From NCBI GenBank assembly GCA_051657745.1, contig JBOFLG010000074.1:1-14178 (forward strand): 14,178 nt of DNA. The letters are read 5' to 3'. A program made the translations under genes and the position numbers. The stretch's first letter is position 1. The number at the start of each line of letters is the position of its first letter. Shown here piece by piece: positions 6,726 through 14,178 of this stretch. A model generated the notes under the pieces. That model was not told where the DNA came from, made no database searches, and saw only the letters and a list, made by a program, of their open reading frames with translations. Source of the stretch: JBOFLG01 sp051657745. GTDB lineage: Bacteria > Actinomycetota > Actinomycetes > Actinomycetales > Dermatophilaceae.

Positions 6726-9572
6726 TCAGGCTCTCGGCTTCTCACGCATCTCGTAGGTGGCGATCAGGTCGCCGATCTGCAGATCGTTGTGCGACCCGAG
6801 GTTGATGCCACATTCGAAGCCCTCACGGACCTCGGTGACATCGTCCTTGAACCGCCGCAGACCGGCGATCTCGATGTTCTCGGTCACGACGACGCCGTCG
6901 CGGGTAATGCGTGCTCGATTGCCCCGCTTGATCTCGCCGCTGCGGACAATGGACCCGGCAATATTGCCGAACTTGCTCGAGCGGAAGATCTCGCGAATCT
7001 CCGCGGAACCGAGCGCGACTTCTTCAAACTCGGGCTTGAGCATGCCCTTAAGCGCCGACTCGATTTCCTCGATCGCCTGGTAGATGACTGAGTAGTAGCG
7101 GATCTCGACGCCTTCGCGCTCGGCAACCTCAGCGTTTTGTCCCTCGGCCCGCACGTTGAAGCCGATGATGACCGCATTGGACGCCATCGCCAGGTTGATG
7201 TTGTTCAACGTGATCGCGCCGACACCGCGGTCGATGATTCGCAGGTCGACCTCTTCACCGACGTCGATTTGAAGCAACGCGTCCTCGAGAGCCTCCACTG
7301 AACCCGACACATCGCCCTTGAGGATCAGGTTCAGCGTGTCGACCTTGCCCGCCGCGAGCGCCTCGTTGAGGTTCTCGAGCGAAATCCGCTTACGTGCCTT
7401 GGCCAGGCTGGCCTGACGATCGGCGGCCTCGCGCTTTTCAGCAATCTGTCGCGCCGTGCGGTCGTCCGGGGCGACCACGAAGGTGTCACCGGCCCGAGGC
7501 ACCGAGGAGAGCCCGAGCACCTGGACCGGACGTGAAGGCAGTGCCTCGGTGACCTGGTAACCGTGCTCGTCGAGCATCGCCCGCACCCTGCCGTGGGCCG
7601 AGCCGGCGACGATGGCGTCGCCGACCTGGAGAGTGCCCGACTGGATCAGCACGGTTGCCGTGGCGCCACGGCCCTTGTCCAAGTTGGCTTCGATGGCCAC
7701 ACCACGAGCATCCCGACCCGGGTTGGCGCGCAGATCGAGCGCCGCGTCGGCGGTGAGCAGCACTGCCTCAAGCAGATTGTTGATGTTCTGTCCCTGCTTC
7801 GCGGATACGTCAACGAACATCGTTTCGCCGCCATACTCTTCGGCGACAAGGTTGTACTCGGTGAGTTGCTGCCGGATCTTCGCAGGGTTGGCGCCCTCGA
7901 CGTCGATCTTGTTGACCGCCACGACGATCGGCACATCCGCCGCCTGCATGTGGTTGAGCGCCTCAATAGTCTGCGGCATCACCCCATCATCGGCAGCCAC
8001 GACAAGGATTGCGATGTCGGTGACCTTGGCACCGCGGGCCCGCATGGCGGTGAACGCCTCGTGACCCGGGGTGTCGATGAAGGTAATCGGCCGGTCGGCG
8101 CCCTCGTGCTCGCGGTGGATCTGGTAGGCACCGATGTGCTGAGTGATGCCGCCGGTCTCGCCACCCGCGACATCCTCGTTGCGGATGGCGTCCAGGAGCC
8201 GGGTCTTGCCGTGATCGACGTGGCCGACGACGGTGACGACCGGAGGACGCGCCTCGAGATCGTCCTCGTTCTCGGCATCGACGCCGAACTCGAGGTCGAT
8301 GTTGAATGAGTCAAAGAGCTCGCGCTCCTCTTCCTCTGGAGACACCATCCGGATGTCGTAGCCGAGCTCGGCGCCAAGTGCTGTGAAGGTGTCCTCGTCC
8401 AGGCTCTGAGTGGCCGTGGCCATCTCGCCGAGGTGGAACAGCACGGTGACGAGCGAGGCAGGATTGGCGTTGATCTTGTCCGCGAAGTCGGTGAGGCTCG
8501 CGCCCTGTCGGACCTGGATCACCGTCGTGCCGTCGCCGCGCGGGACGGTGACGCCACCAATCGTCGGCGCCTGCATCTGCTCGAACTCTTGGCGCTTTGC
8601 CCGCTTGGACTTGCGGCCACGAGTTGGTCGACCACCGCCTCGGCCAAACGCGCCCTGGGTTCCACCGCGCCCGCCGAAGCCGCCCCGCCCGCCGGGACCA
8701 CCGGGGCCACCACCGCCAGGTCGGCCAGCGAAGCCGCCACCACCTGGACGGCCCGCACCCGCACCCGGCCGGCCAGCACCGCCACGGGCCGGTCGGTCAC
8801 CTGGGCGTGAGACGGCGCTGCGGTCAGGCATCATGCCTGGGCTCGGGCGGGGCCCCCCGGGACGCGGCCCGGCTGCGCCGGGGCCTCCCGGCCGGGCACC
8901 CTGTCGACCCTGCGGCCGCGGCATTCCCTGGCTTGGAGCGAACGGGTTGTTTCCAGGCCGCGGCGAAGCCTCGCGGGCCCGGCCCATGCCTTGGCTGGAC
9001 GCGTAGGGGTTGTTTCCTGGCCGCGGCGCGCCTGGCCGGGGCGCAGGACGAGGAGCGCCAGGGGTGGGAGCGGGTGCGGAGGGCGCCACCGGGGGCGCAG
9101 CCGGGACAGCGAGCGCTGCCGCAGATGGCGCGGCCTGAGTGGTGGCTGGTGCCGCAGGAGCCGGAGCAGGTGGCGCGGCCTGAGTGGGCGCTGGTGCCGC
9201 AGGAGCCGGAGCGGGTGGACTCACCGCAGCGGGCGCCGACACCACCGGAGGAGCGGGGACCGCTGGAGCAGGAGCCGAGACCACCGCGGGTGCGGGAACG
9301 AGCGCGGGCGCTGGAGCTACGGGCGCCACAGCCTGCGCGGCACTCCGGGGAGCGCCAGGCATGGGCGTCGGGGCCGGCTTGGGAGTCGGGGGTTTCCCGG
9401 GGGCCTTCGGTGTCGCCGCAGGAAAACGCTCGTTGTATCTACGGACGACCGGGGCCTCAATGGTGGAACTTGCGCTCTTCACGTACTCGCCCATGGCATT
9501 GAGCCGTTCGAGGACAACCTTGCTGGTTTCCCCACGCTCTTTGGCGAGGGCGCTCACACGGACTTTCGACAC
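6726..9572 (-). CDS. infB: Translation initiation factor IF-2
   Basis: A 948-residue GTPase that places initiator fMet-tRNA on the 30S subunit and promotes subunit joining. It has the IF2_N motif at the start (KVRVSALAKERGETSKVVLE) and a low-complexity Pro/Ala then Gly/Arg-rich linker (about 50-320). KSKRAKRQEFEQM and a second IF2_N-like region (about 320-430) follow. The G domain has G1 GHVDHGKT at 450-457, GGITQHI at 474-480, G3 DTPGH at 500-504 and NKID at 554-557, and domains II-IV run to the end. Length is typical for actinobacteria. GTG at 9572 has AGGAGAG close upstream and the expected N-terminal family sequence. It is the last gene of the rimP operon, preceded by an unusual mini-ORF leader and followed by a strong hairpin. 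Confidence 0.97.
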   Translation of the reverse strand: MSKVRVSALAKERGETSKVVLERLNAMGEYVKSASSTIEAPVVRRYNERFPAATPKAPGKPPTPKPAPTPMPGAPRSAAQAVAPVAPAPALVPAPAVVSAPAPAVPAPPVVSAPAAVSPPAPAPAAPAPTQAAPPAPAPAAPATTQAAPSAAALAVPAAPPVAPSAPAPTPGAPRPAPRPGAPRPGNNPYASSQGMGRAREASPRPGNNPFAPSQGMPRPQGRQGARPGGPGAAGPRPGGPRPSPGMMPDRSAVSRPGDRPARGGAGRPGAGAGRPGGGGFAGRPGGGGPGGPGGRGGFGGRGGTQGAFGRGGGRPTRGRKSKRAKRQEFEQMQAPTIGGVTVPRGDGTTVIQVRQGASLTDFADKINANPASLVTVLFHLGEMATATQSLDEDTFTALGAELGYDIRMVSPEEEERELFDSFNIDLEFGVDAENEDDLEARPPVVTVVGHVDHGKTRLLDAIRNEDVAGGETGGITQHIGAYQIHREHEGADRPITFIDTPGHEAFTAMRARGAKVTDIAILVVAADDGVMPQTIEALNHMQAADVPIVVAVNKIDVEGANPAKIRQQLTEYNLVAEEYGGETMFVDVSAKQGQNINNLLEAVLLTADAALDLRANPGRDARGVAIEANLDKGRGATATVLIQSGTLQVGDAIVAGSAHGRVRAMLDEHGYQVTEALPSRPVQVLGLSSVPRAGDTFVVAPDDRTARQIAEKREAADRQASLAKARKRISLENLNEALAAGKVDTLNLILKGDVSGSVEALEDALLQIDVGEEVDLRIIDRGVGAITLNNINLAMASNAVIIGFNVRAEGQNAEVAEREGVEIRYYSVIYQAIEEIESALKGMLKPEFEEVALGSAEIREIFRSSKFGNIAGSIVRSGEIKRGNRARITRDGVVVTENIEIAGLRRFKDDVTEVREGFECGINLGSHNDLQIGDLIATYEMREKPRA
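9126..9215. repeat. 45-bp tandem duplication inside the infB linker
   Basis: Two adjacent 45-bp units (9126-9170 and 9171-9215) differ at only three positions. They encode repeated 15-residue Ala/Pro/Gln blocks containing TQAAP in the IF-2 linker. The period is a multiple of three, so the frame is kept. This points to recent slippage in a tolerant region. Confidence 0.8.
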
Positions 9573-9586
9573 TTCTCTCCTGTCCA

Positions 9587-9661
9587 GGTCCGTGCCGGGG
9601 CGGCGCAGACCGTCGTTATCGCTGGGGGGTGCTCATCGCTGAGTACTCATCGGGTGCTCAT
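9587..9661 (-). promoter_or_regulatory. infB leader: three ATGA-chained mini-ORFs plus hairpin
   Basis: Between the ylxR stop and infB the minus strand carries three minimal ORFs: MSTR (9661-9647), MSTQR (9650-9633) and MSTPQR (9636-9616). Each ATG overlaps the preceding TGA in the sequence ATGA, so ribosomes could pass from one to the next. The first ATG is 5 nt after the ylxR stop. After the last stop (TAA), bases 9611-9587 can fold into a stem (GGTC/GACC outer, GCCG/CGGC inner, CCC loop, with an imperfect middle), ending 6 nt before the AGGAG of infB. The repeats could simply be degenerate copies of GATGAGCAC, or a leader that couples infB translation to upstream ribosomes. I recall similar ATGAGTAC repeats before infB in Streptomyces but cannot verify it here. 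Confidence 0.55.
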
Positions 9662-9666
9662 CGCGT

Positions 9667-10005
9667 TCAAACCCGCTTCCGTTGCTGGTGGTCATCTGAC
9701 GGTTTTGCCTGCGCGCAGTTCTCGATCCACGCCCGTATTGCCGAGGCGTCCGGCGCCGCACCAGAGCGGAACGCGCGACCGAACGCACGGCGGCGGACGG
9801 CGAGGTCGAAACACGAGACGTCCTGGTGTAGCCATGCGCCACGACCTGGACGACAGCGCCCGGGGTCGGGGTTCACGGCCGGGCCGCACTCCCCCTGCCC
9901 GAGAACCATTCGCAGGAGAGCCGACCGGTCATCCGCCTGCCGGCATCCGATGCAGGTACGCAACGGGTAGCCGGGCCGGAGTTCGATCCGCTCGGTTGGC
10001 GACAA
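9667..10005 (-). CDS. ylxR: YlxR family protein (DUF448)
   Basis: A 112-residue protein of the YlxR/DUF448 family, an RNA-binding fold conserved between nusA and infB. The signature RTCIGCR has Cys18 and Cys21, and GRGAWLHQDVSCFDLAVRRRAFGRAFR matches the second half of the domain. Work on this family in other bacteria suggests a nucleoid- or RNase P-associated regulatory role; nothing here decides between them. Start is uncertain: TTG at 10005 follows GGTAGGA closely and lies 9 nt after the nusA stop, giving the family's usual N-terminus. The C-terminus is basic and hydrophilic (DDHQQRKRV). Confidence 0.88.
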   Translation of the reverse strand: MSPTERIELRPGYPLRTCIGCRQADDRSALLRMVLGQGECGPAVNPDPGRCRPGRGAWLHQDVSCFDLAVRRRAFGRAFRSGAAPDASAIRAWIENCAQAKPSDDHQQRKRV

Positions 10006-10014
10006 TCCTACCGC

Positions 10015-11085
10015 CTACCCGGAGCCCGTGGGATCGGCGGCCCCGCCGGGACCGGCCCGCCCCGGCTCGGTGTCCGGCCGGATGTCGATCCGCCATCCGG
10101 TGAGTTTGGCTGCCAGGCGCGCATTCTGCCCCTCCCGACCGATGGCCAGCGAGAGCTGGTAGTCCGGCACGACGACCCGCGCCGCCCGCGCGACCGGGTC
10201 GACGATGTCGACCGACGACACCCGAGCCGGGGAGAGCGCGGACGCGAGAAACTCGGCCGAATCCGGCGACCAATCAACAATGTCGATCTTCTCGCCTTGC
10301 AACTCGCTCATGACCGCCCGAACTCGCGCACCCATCGGCCCGATACATGCGCCTTTGGCGTTGAGTCCGCGAACCGTCGTGTGTACCGCCATCTTCGTGC
10401 GGTGCCCGGCTTCCCGCGCGAGGGCGGCAATCTCCACGCTGCCGTCAGCGATCTCCGGAACTTCTAACGCGAAGAGCTTGCGAACCAGATTCGGATGGGT
10501 GCGGGACAGGCCGATCTGTGGCCCCCGAAGCCCGCGTTTCACGGACACCACGAAGCAGCGAAGTCGCTGACCGTGGGCGTAGGTCTCACCGGGGACCTGT
10601 TCGGCTGCGGGCAAGATGCCCTCGACCGAACCGAAGTCAACCGTCACGTGCCCCGGGCTCGGACTTTGCTGGACGACCCCGGCGACGATGTCACCCTCCC
10701 GACCCTTGAAATCGCCGAGAATCGCGTCATCCTCGATGCCCCGGAGTCGCTGGACGATCACCTGGCGTGCGGTGGCTGCCGCCACCCGACCGAAGCCTTG
10801 CGGAGTGTCGTCAAATTCAGGTCCGAGCACGCGGCGCGGACCCGTCGGCTCGCCGCCACGGTCGGCGCCGACGTCAGCGACCACCGGCTCGGACTCCACC
10901 TCCTCCCGCGCCCACACCACCACGTGACCGGTACCGCGGTCGAGGTGGACCCGGGCGTTGCGGTGAAACCCTTCGGTGCGCTGGTACGCGAGCAACAGCG
11001 CCTGTTCGATGGCCGGCACCAGGACGTCAAGAGCGATGCCGCGTTCGCGCTCGATCGACCGGAGCACGGTGAGATCGATGTCCAT
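10015..11085 (-). CDS. nusA: Transcription termination/antitermination protein NusA
   Basis: A 356-residue RNA polymerase-associated factor controlling pausing, termination and antitermination. It has an N-terminal domain (1 to about 105; MDIDLTVLRSIERERGI), an S1 domain (about 129-195), KH1 with GACIGPMG at 245-252, and KH2 with LSLAIGREGQNARLAAKLTG at 311-330. It ends soon after KH2 in a Gly/Pro-rich tail, as expected for actinobacterial NusA, which lacks the acidic repeats of the E. coli protein. ATG at 11085 has AGGAG 7 nt upstream and lies 1 nt past the rimP stop (TGACATG), so it is translationally coupled to rimP. Confidence 0.97.
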   Translation of the reverse strand: MDIDLTVLRSIERERGIALDVLVPAIEQALLLAYQRTEGFHRNARVHLDRGTGHVVVWAREEVESEPVVADVGADRGGEPTGPRRVLGPEFDDTPQGFGRVAAATARQVIVQRLRGIEDDAILGDFKGREGDIVAGVVQQSPSPGHVTVDFGSVEGILPAAEQVPGETYAHGQRLRCFVVSVKRGLRGPQIGLSRTHPNLVRKLFALEVPEIADGSVEIAALAREAGHRTKMAVHTTVRGLNAKGACIGPMGARVRAVMSELQGEKIDIVDWSPDSAEFLASALSPARVSSVDIVDPVARAARVVVPDYQLSLAIGREGQNARLAAKLTGWRIDIRPDTEPGRAGPGGAADPTGSG

Positions 11086-11086
11086 G

Positions 11087-11605
11087 TCAATTCTCCTGAT
11101 CGTCATCCGGGCGGGCGAACTCCACCTGCACGCTCGCCCGGACGATGTCGGGGTAGGCGACCTGCTCGGCGTGGGCGGAAACCGATGTCGGCACCTGGAG
11201 GTCCAGGGTGACGCTGGTGGAGTCCGCCCGGACAACGCGCCCGGTGACCTCCCGCTCGACGGTGCGGACCGTGAGCACGCGCCCGACGTTGCGGCGGAAG
11301 TGCCGCGGTTCGGTGAGCGGCCGTCCCACACCGGGCGACGACACCTCAAGAGTGTACGGCTGCTCGCCGAGCGGGTCGGACCCGTCGAGGGCCGCGCTAA
11401 CCAGCCGGCTCGCCTCGGCCACCTCATCGAGCGAAAGCGGCTCGACCGGCACCGCGACCTCGTCGATCGAACCGAGGTCGCGGTCGAGGATGACGCGAAC
11501 CACGCTGCGGCGACCGGCTGCGGTGACACTCAGATCGTCGAGGATCAAGCCGGAACTGGAGAGCGCATCGGTGAGTACGGATCGGATGCCGTCGGCACGG
11601 GTCAT
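11087..11605 (-). CDS. rimP: Ribosome maturation factor RimP
   Basis: A 172-residue protein needed for maturation of the 30S subunit. Its N-terminal domain contains GRRSVVRVILDRDLGSIDEVAV and DEVAEASRLVSAALD. YTLEVSSPGVGRPLTEPRHFRRNVGR is the RimP signature, followed by an SH3-like C-terminal domain ending in an acidic tail (DDDQEN). ATG at 11605 is preceded by GGGGAG about 8 nt upstream; the open frame upstream of it does not resemble the family. It is the first gene of the rimP-nusA-ylxR-infB operon and divergent from the DUF4439 lipoprotein gene. Confidence 0.95.
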   Translation of the reverse strand: MTRADGIRSVLTDALSSSGLILDDLSVTAAGRRSVVRVILDRDLGSIDEVAVPVEPLSLDEVAEASRLVSAALDGSDPLGEQPYTLEVSSPGVGRPLTEPRHFRRNVGRVLTVRTVEREVTGRVVRADSTSVTLDLQVPTSVSAHAEQVAYPDIVRASVQVEFARPDDDQEN

Positions 11606-11657
11606 GACGTGGGCTCCCCTCTCTGCAGTTCTCCGGGGCGTTCGTGCCCAGTGGACC

Positions 11658-11663
11658 ACTCTA
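11658..11663 (-). promoter_or_regulatory. Candidate -10 element for the rimP operon
   Basis: TAGAGT (minus strand) fits the TAnnnT -10 pattern, 52 nt before the rimP start in the 116-bp divergent spacer. Only a poor -35 (around GGACGG, spacing off) can be seen. This is a tentative motif reading. Confidence 0.25.
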
Positions 11664-11721
11664 TGGCAGGTCGTCCCGCGGGCCGTCCACCGTCGATCGC
11701 GACCATGCAAGGATGCCGCTC

Positions 11722-12729
11722 GTGTCGGACGCCACTCGGCAGGGGCCCACCCGTCGACGCCTGCTCGCTGGGTTCATCGGCGGAGCCACGGGGACCGTTG
11801 CCGGCTGCGGCCTCCGGTTCGAAGACAGCCCGGCGGGGCTGCGTCACACCCGCAGGCCGGTGCCCGGAGAGGACGCGCTCGTCGCCGTGTACGCCGACAC
11901 CCACCGGCTGGCCGATCTCGCAACTCGCCTCTCCGGCTCTCTCGGAACCGAACTCGTCCGGGTCCATACCCGTCAACTCATCGTGCTGCGGGCGGCCCTG
12001 ACCAGCGCCGGCGTGCCGGCCACCCGGCTGGAGTCCCCCACCCAGCTACCAACGAACTCGTCGTCTCGCTCAGCCGTCAGTGCCCCGGCCACGGCACTCC
12101 CGGCACCGTCGGCGTCATCCGCACCACCCGAGCAGTTGCGCTCCCCGACACCGTCTGAGACCACGGTGGCAGCCATGGCGGATGCCGAGGCCAGCACTGC
12201 AACGGCTGCGGCTCGCTTCCCGGCCGTTGCGCCGCCCCTGCGGGCTATCGTCGCCGCGCTGCACGCCCAGCGGTTCGCGGCCGCGATGACCCTGACCGGC
12301 GTGCCACCAGCGACCGGCGGCGGGTCGGTCGGCGGTGCGGTGGTGCGCACTCTGGCTGGCCGCACGGCCGCGGCCATCTACCTGGTCGAGGTCGCGGCCG
12401 CCCGCAGCGCGACAGCGCAGCGCGCGCGGGCCGAGGCCACCCTCGCCCGGCTGCGGTCGCTGTCCGCCGACCACCGCGCACTCGGGGCCGACCCGAGCCC
12501 GGTCCCGGGCGTCCCGCTGCCGTTCCCGGTGCGGAGCACCGCCGACGCCGCCCGGCTGACCCGCACCGCGCTGACGGCGCTTCGGGACGACCACGGGCGG
12601 GTACTCGCCGACCTGGTCACCGACTCCGGCGGGGCGGGCCTCGCGGCAGCGACCCGATGGCTGGGAACCGTGGAGGCGGACTGCCACCGGTGGGGAGCCG
12701 CCCTGGAGCCGTTCCCCGGGCTGCGGTGA
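11722..12729 (+). CDS. DUF4439 ferritin-like domain lipoprotein
   Basis: A 335-residue exported protein of unknown function. Residues 1-29 form a Tat-like lipoprotein signal: TRRRLL at 10-15, a hydrophobic stretch, and lipobox VAGC with Cys29. A helical segment follows (ADTHRLADLATRLSGSLG), then a Ser/Pro/Ala/Thr-rich linker, then a C-terminal four-helix segment. The last 170 residues match the DUF4439 pattern, ending in the characteristic PFPGL. I see no clear Glu/His di-iron ligands in the helix where some members have 'EHAAVYAYG' (here LHAQRFAAAMTL), so metal binding is doubtful. GTG at 11722 is preferred over ATG at 11713 because AAGGA lies 8 nt before it. In actinobacteria this family is found divergent from rimP, as here. 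Confidence 0.85.
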   Translation: MSDATRQGPTRRRLLAGFIGGATGTVAGCGLRFEDSPAGLRHTRRPVPGEDALVAVYADTHRLADLATRLSGSLGTELVRVHTRQLIVLRAALTSAGVPATRLESPTQLPTNSSSRSAVSAPATALPAPSASSAPPEQLRSPTPSETTVAAMADAEASTATAAARFPAVAPPLRAIVAALHAQRFAAAMTLTGVPPATGGGSVGGAVVRTLAGRTAAAIYLVEVAAARSATAQRARAEATLARLRSLSADHRALGADPSPVPGVPLPFPVRSTADAARLTRTALTALRDDHGRVLADLVTDSGGAGLAAATRWLGTVEADCHRWGAALEPFPGLR

Positions 12730-12805
12730 GCCCATTGGCCTTGCCGGCGGCCTGGGTCGAGCAGGTCAGCGACACTCGTGTGGGCGCATGGGACCTGGGG
12801 TGGGA

Positions 12806-12850
12806 ACGTTCATCTACGTCTGGCAGTTCATCCCAGCCACAGATGAACGT
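12806..12850. repeat. Inverted repeat with an extra direct copy, upstream of the DUF255 gene
   Basis: ACGTTCATCT (12806-12815) and its exact complement AGATGAACGT (12841-12850) are separated by 25 bases. A third copy of the core, GTTCATC, lies in the same orientation as the first at 12826-12832. The set sits 77 nt after the DUF4439 stop and 49 nt before the DUF255 start. It may be a weak terminator or a repressor-binding site. Confidence 0.5.
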
Positions 12851-12899
12851 GCCGGGCGCGGGCGGGAAAGTTGAGACGCGATGGTGGGAGGGTGTGGGC

Positions 12900-14178
12900 A
12901 TGGCCAACCGGCTCGCGGCATCCCTCTCGCCCTATCTCCGGCAGCATGCCGAGAACCCGGTGGACTGGTGGGAGTGGGGCGAGCCGGCGTTCGCCGAAGC
13001 CGGGCGGCGGGACGTGCCGGTGTTCCTCTCGGTCGGGTACGCCGCCTGCCACTGGTGCCATGTGATGGCGCATGAGTCCTTCGAGGACGACGAGGTGGCT
13101 GCGGCGCTCGGCGCGAACTACCTGGCGGTGAAGGTCGACCGCGAGGAGCGGCCCGACATCGACGCCGTGTACATGGCCGCGGTCACCGCGCTCTCGGGCC
13201 ACGGTGGCTGGCCGATGACCTGCCTGCTCACCCCCAGCGGGGAGCCGTTCTTCGCCGGCACCTACCTGCCGAAGGCACAGCTGCTCGGGATGCTCAGCCA
13301 GGCGTCCGCAGTGTGGCGCGACGAGCGCGACCGGGTGCTCGGCTCCAGCGCGCACATCGCCACCCGGCTGCGCGAAGTGACCGCTGCGCCGGCACCCCAC
13401 CCCATCTCTCCCGCCACCCTCGAGGACGGCGTCGTCGCGCTGCGGCGGGCCCACGACGACGCGCGCGGAGGGTTCGGTGGCGCGCCGAAGTTCCCGCCGT
13501 CGATGGTCCTGGAGTTCCTGCTGCGGCACCATGCGCGCACCGGTTCGGCCAATGCCCTCGCCATGGCCCGCACCACCTGCGACGCGATGGCCCGGGGCGG
13601 GATGTACGACCAGCTCGCCGGGGGGTTCGCCCGCTACTCGGTCGACGCCGGGTGGGTGGTGCCGCACTTCGAGAAGATGCTGTACGACAACGCGCTGCTG
13701 CTTCGCGGCTACGCCCACCTCTGGCGCACCACCGGTGACCCGCTGGCCCGCCGGGTCACCGAGGAGTGTGCCGAGTTCCTGGTCCGCGACCTCGGCACCT
13801 CCACCGGAGCCTTCGCCTCGGCCCTCGACGCCGACACGGTCGCCGGCGGCCGCACGGTCGAGGGGCTGACCTACGCCTGGTCGCCCACCCAGCTCACCGC
13901 CACGCTGGGGGGCGCCGATGGCGCGCGTGCCGCGGAACTGCTCGGAGTCAGCGCCGACGGGACCTTCGAGCACGGCTCCTCGACGCTGCAACTACGCCGC
14001 GACCCCGAGGACCCGACGTGGTGGGCGCAGGTGCGGGCCCGGCTGCTCGCGGCCCGCTCCGCCCGGCCGCAGCCGGCCCGGGACGACAAGGTGGTCACCG
14101 CATGGAACGGGCTCGCCATCGCCGGGCTGGCCGACGCCGGGGCCCTGCTCGGCCGGCCCGACCTGGTGGCTGCGGCCG
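12900..14178 (+). CDS. DUF255 / YyaL-type thioredoxin-domain protein (partial, runs off window)
   Basis: The first 426 residues of a protein of the DUF255 family (YyaL in Bacillus, SPATA20 in animals). These combine an N-terminal thioredoxin-like domain with a C-terminal (alpha/alpha)6 barrel resembling N-acylglucosamine 2-epimerases; the biological role is not settled. The diagnostic start is clear: SPYLRQHAENPVDWWEWG, then SVGYAACHWCHVMAHESF with the CxxC pair at Cys50 and Cys53, VKVDREERPDID, HGGWPMTCLLTP and FFAGTYLP. The barrel begins near 170 (GGFGGAPKFPPS) with GGMYDQLAGGFARYSVD, VPHFEKMLYDNALL and, near the edge, DDKVVTAWNGLAI. ATG at 12900 has GGGAGG 7 nt upstream. The gene is intact as far as visible; complete members have about 650-700 residues. 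Confidence 0.93.
   Translation, partial: MANRLAASLSPYLRQHAENPVDWWEWGEPAFAEAGRRDVPVFLSVGYAACHWCHVMAHESFEDDEVAAALGANYLAVKVDREERPDIDAVYMAAVTALSGHGGWPMTCLLTPSGEPFFAGTYLPKAQLLGMLSQASAVWRDERDRVLGSSAHIATRLREVTAAPAPHPISPATLEDGVVALRRAHDDARGGFGGAPKFPPSMVLEFLLRHHARTGSANALAMARTTCDAMARGGMYDQLAGGFARYSVDAGWVVPHFEKMLYDNALLLRGYAHLWRTTGDPLARRVTEECAEFLVRDLGTSTGAFASALDADTVAGGRTVEGLTYAWSPTQLTATLGGADGARAAELLGVSADGTFEHGSSTLQLRRDPEDPTWWAQVRARLLAARSARPQPARDDKVVTAWNGLAIAGLADAGALLGRPDLVAAA

Noticed and set aside
8991..10103. 370-codon plus-strand open frame opposite infB and ylxR
   Set aside because: Its Arg/Gly/Trp-rich translation mirrors the repetitive IF-2 linker on the other strand.
12828..13991. 387-codon minus-strand open frame
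   Set aside because: It is antisense to the DUF255 gene, which has unmistakable motifs.

Overview
High-GC bacterial chromosome from an actinomycete (Actinomycetota). This is suggested by the base composition, the frequent GTG/TTG starts, an IF-2 with a long Pro/Ala/Gly/Arg-rich N-terminus, an actinobacterial-type NusA, and a DUF4439 lipoprotein divergent from rimP. A Micrococcales-like genome is plausible, but the genus cannot be read from the sequence.

Layout. Positions 1-968 hold no convincing intact gene, only palindromes, hairpins and a possible decayed ISL3-type transposase N-terminus. A minus-strand long-chain acyl-CoA synthetase follows (969-2837). Next is the minus-strand block rbfA-truB-ribF (5385 down to 3027), whose first two genes overlap. 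Positions 5386-6725 are an island of opposite polarity on the plus strand: a frameshifted, possibly PCu(A)C-like secreted protein (5477-5861) and a lipoprotein carrying only the C-terminal, heme-ligating half of a DyP-type peroxidase (5947-6573). The second gene ends inside a 26-bp tandem hairpin repeat and is followed by a strong hairpin terminator shared with infB. The classical minus-strand operon rimP-nusA-ylxR-infB occupies 11605 down to 6726. Divergent from rimP on the plus strand are a DUF4439 ferritin-like lipoprotein (11722-12729) and the start of a DUF255/YyaL-type thioredoxin-domain protein (12900 to window end).

How the genes work together. RimP and RbfA mature the 30S subunit, IF-2 starts translation, NusA controls elongation and termination of transcription, YlxR is a small RNA-binding or regulatory partner, TruB makes pseudouridine 55 in tRNA, and RibF makes FMN/FAD. 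In many actinobacteria infB and rbfA are close neighbours on one strand, often with a DUF503 gene between them. Here the plus-strand pair separates them and no DUF503 gene is visible.

The most notable signals are three minimal ORFs between ylxR and infB (MSTR, MSTQR, MSTPQR), chained by ATGA overlaps and followed by a hairpin just before the infB ribosome binding site, and the half-length DyP lipoprotein next to a broken copper-chaperone-like gene.
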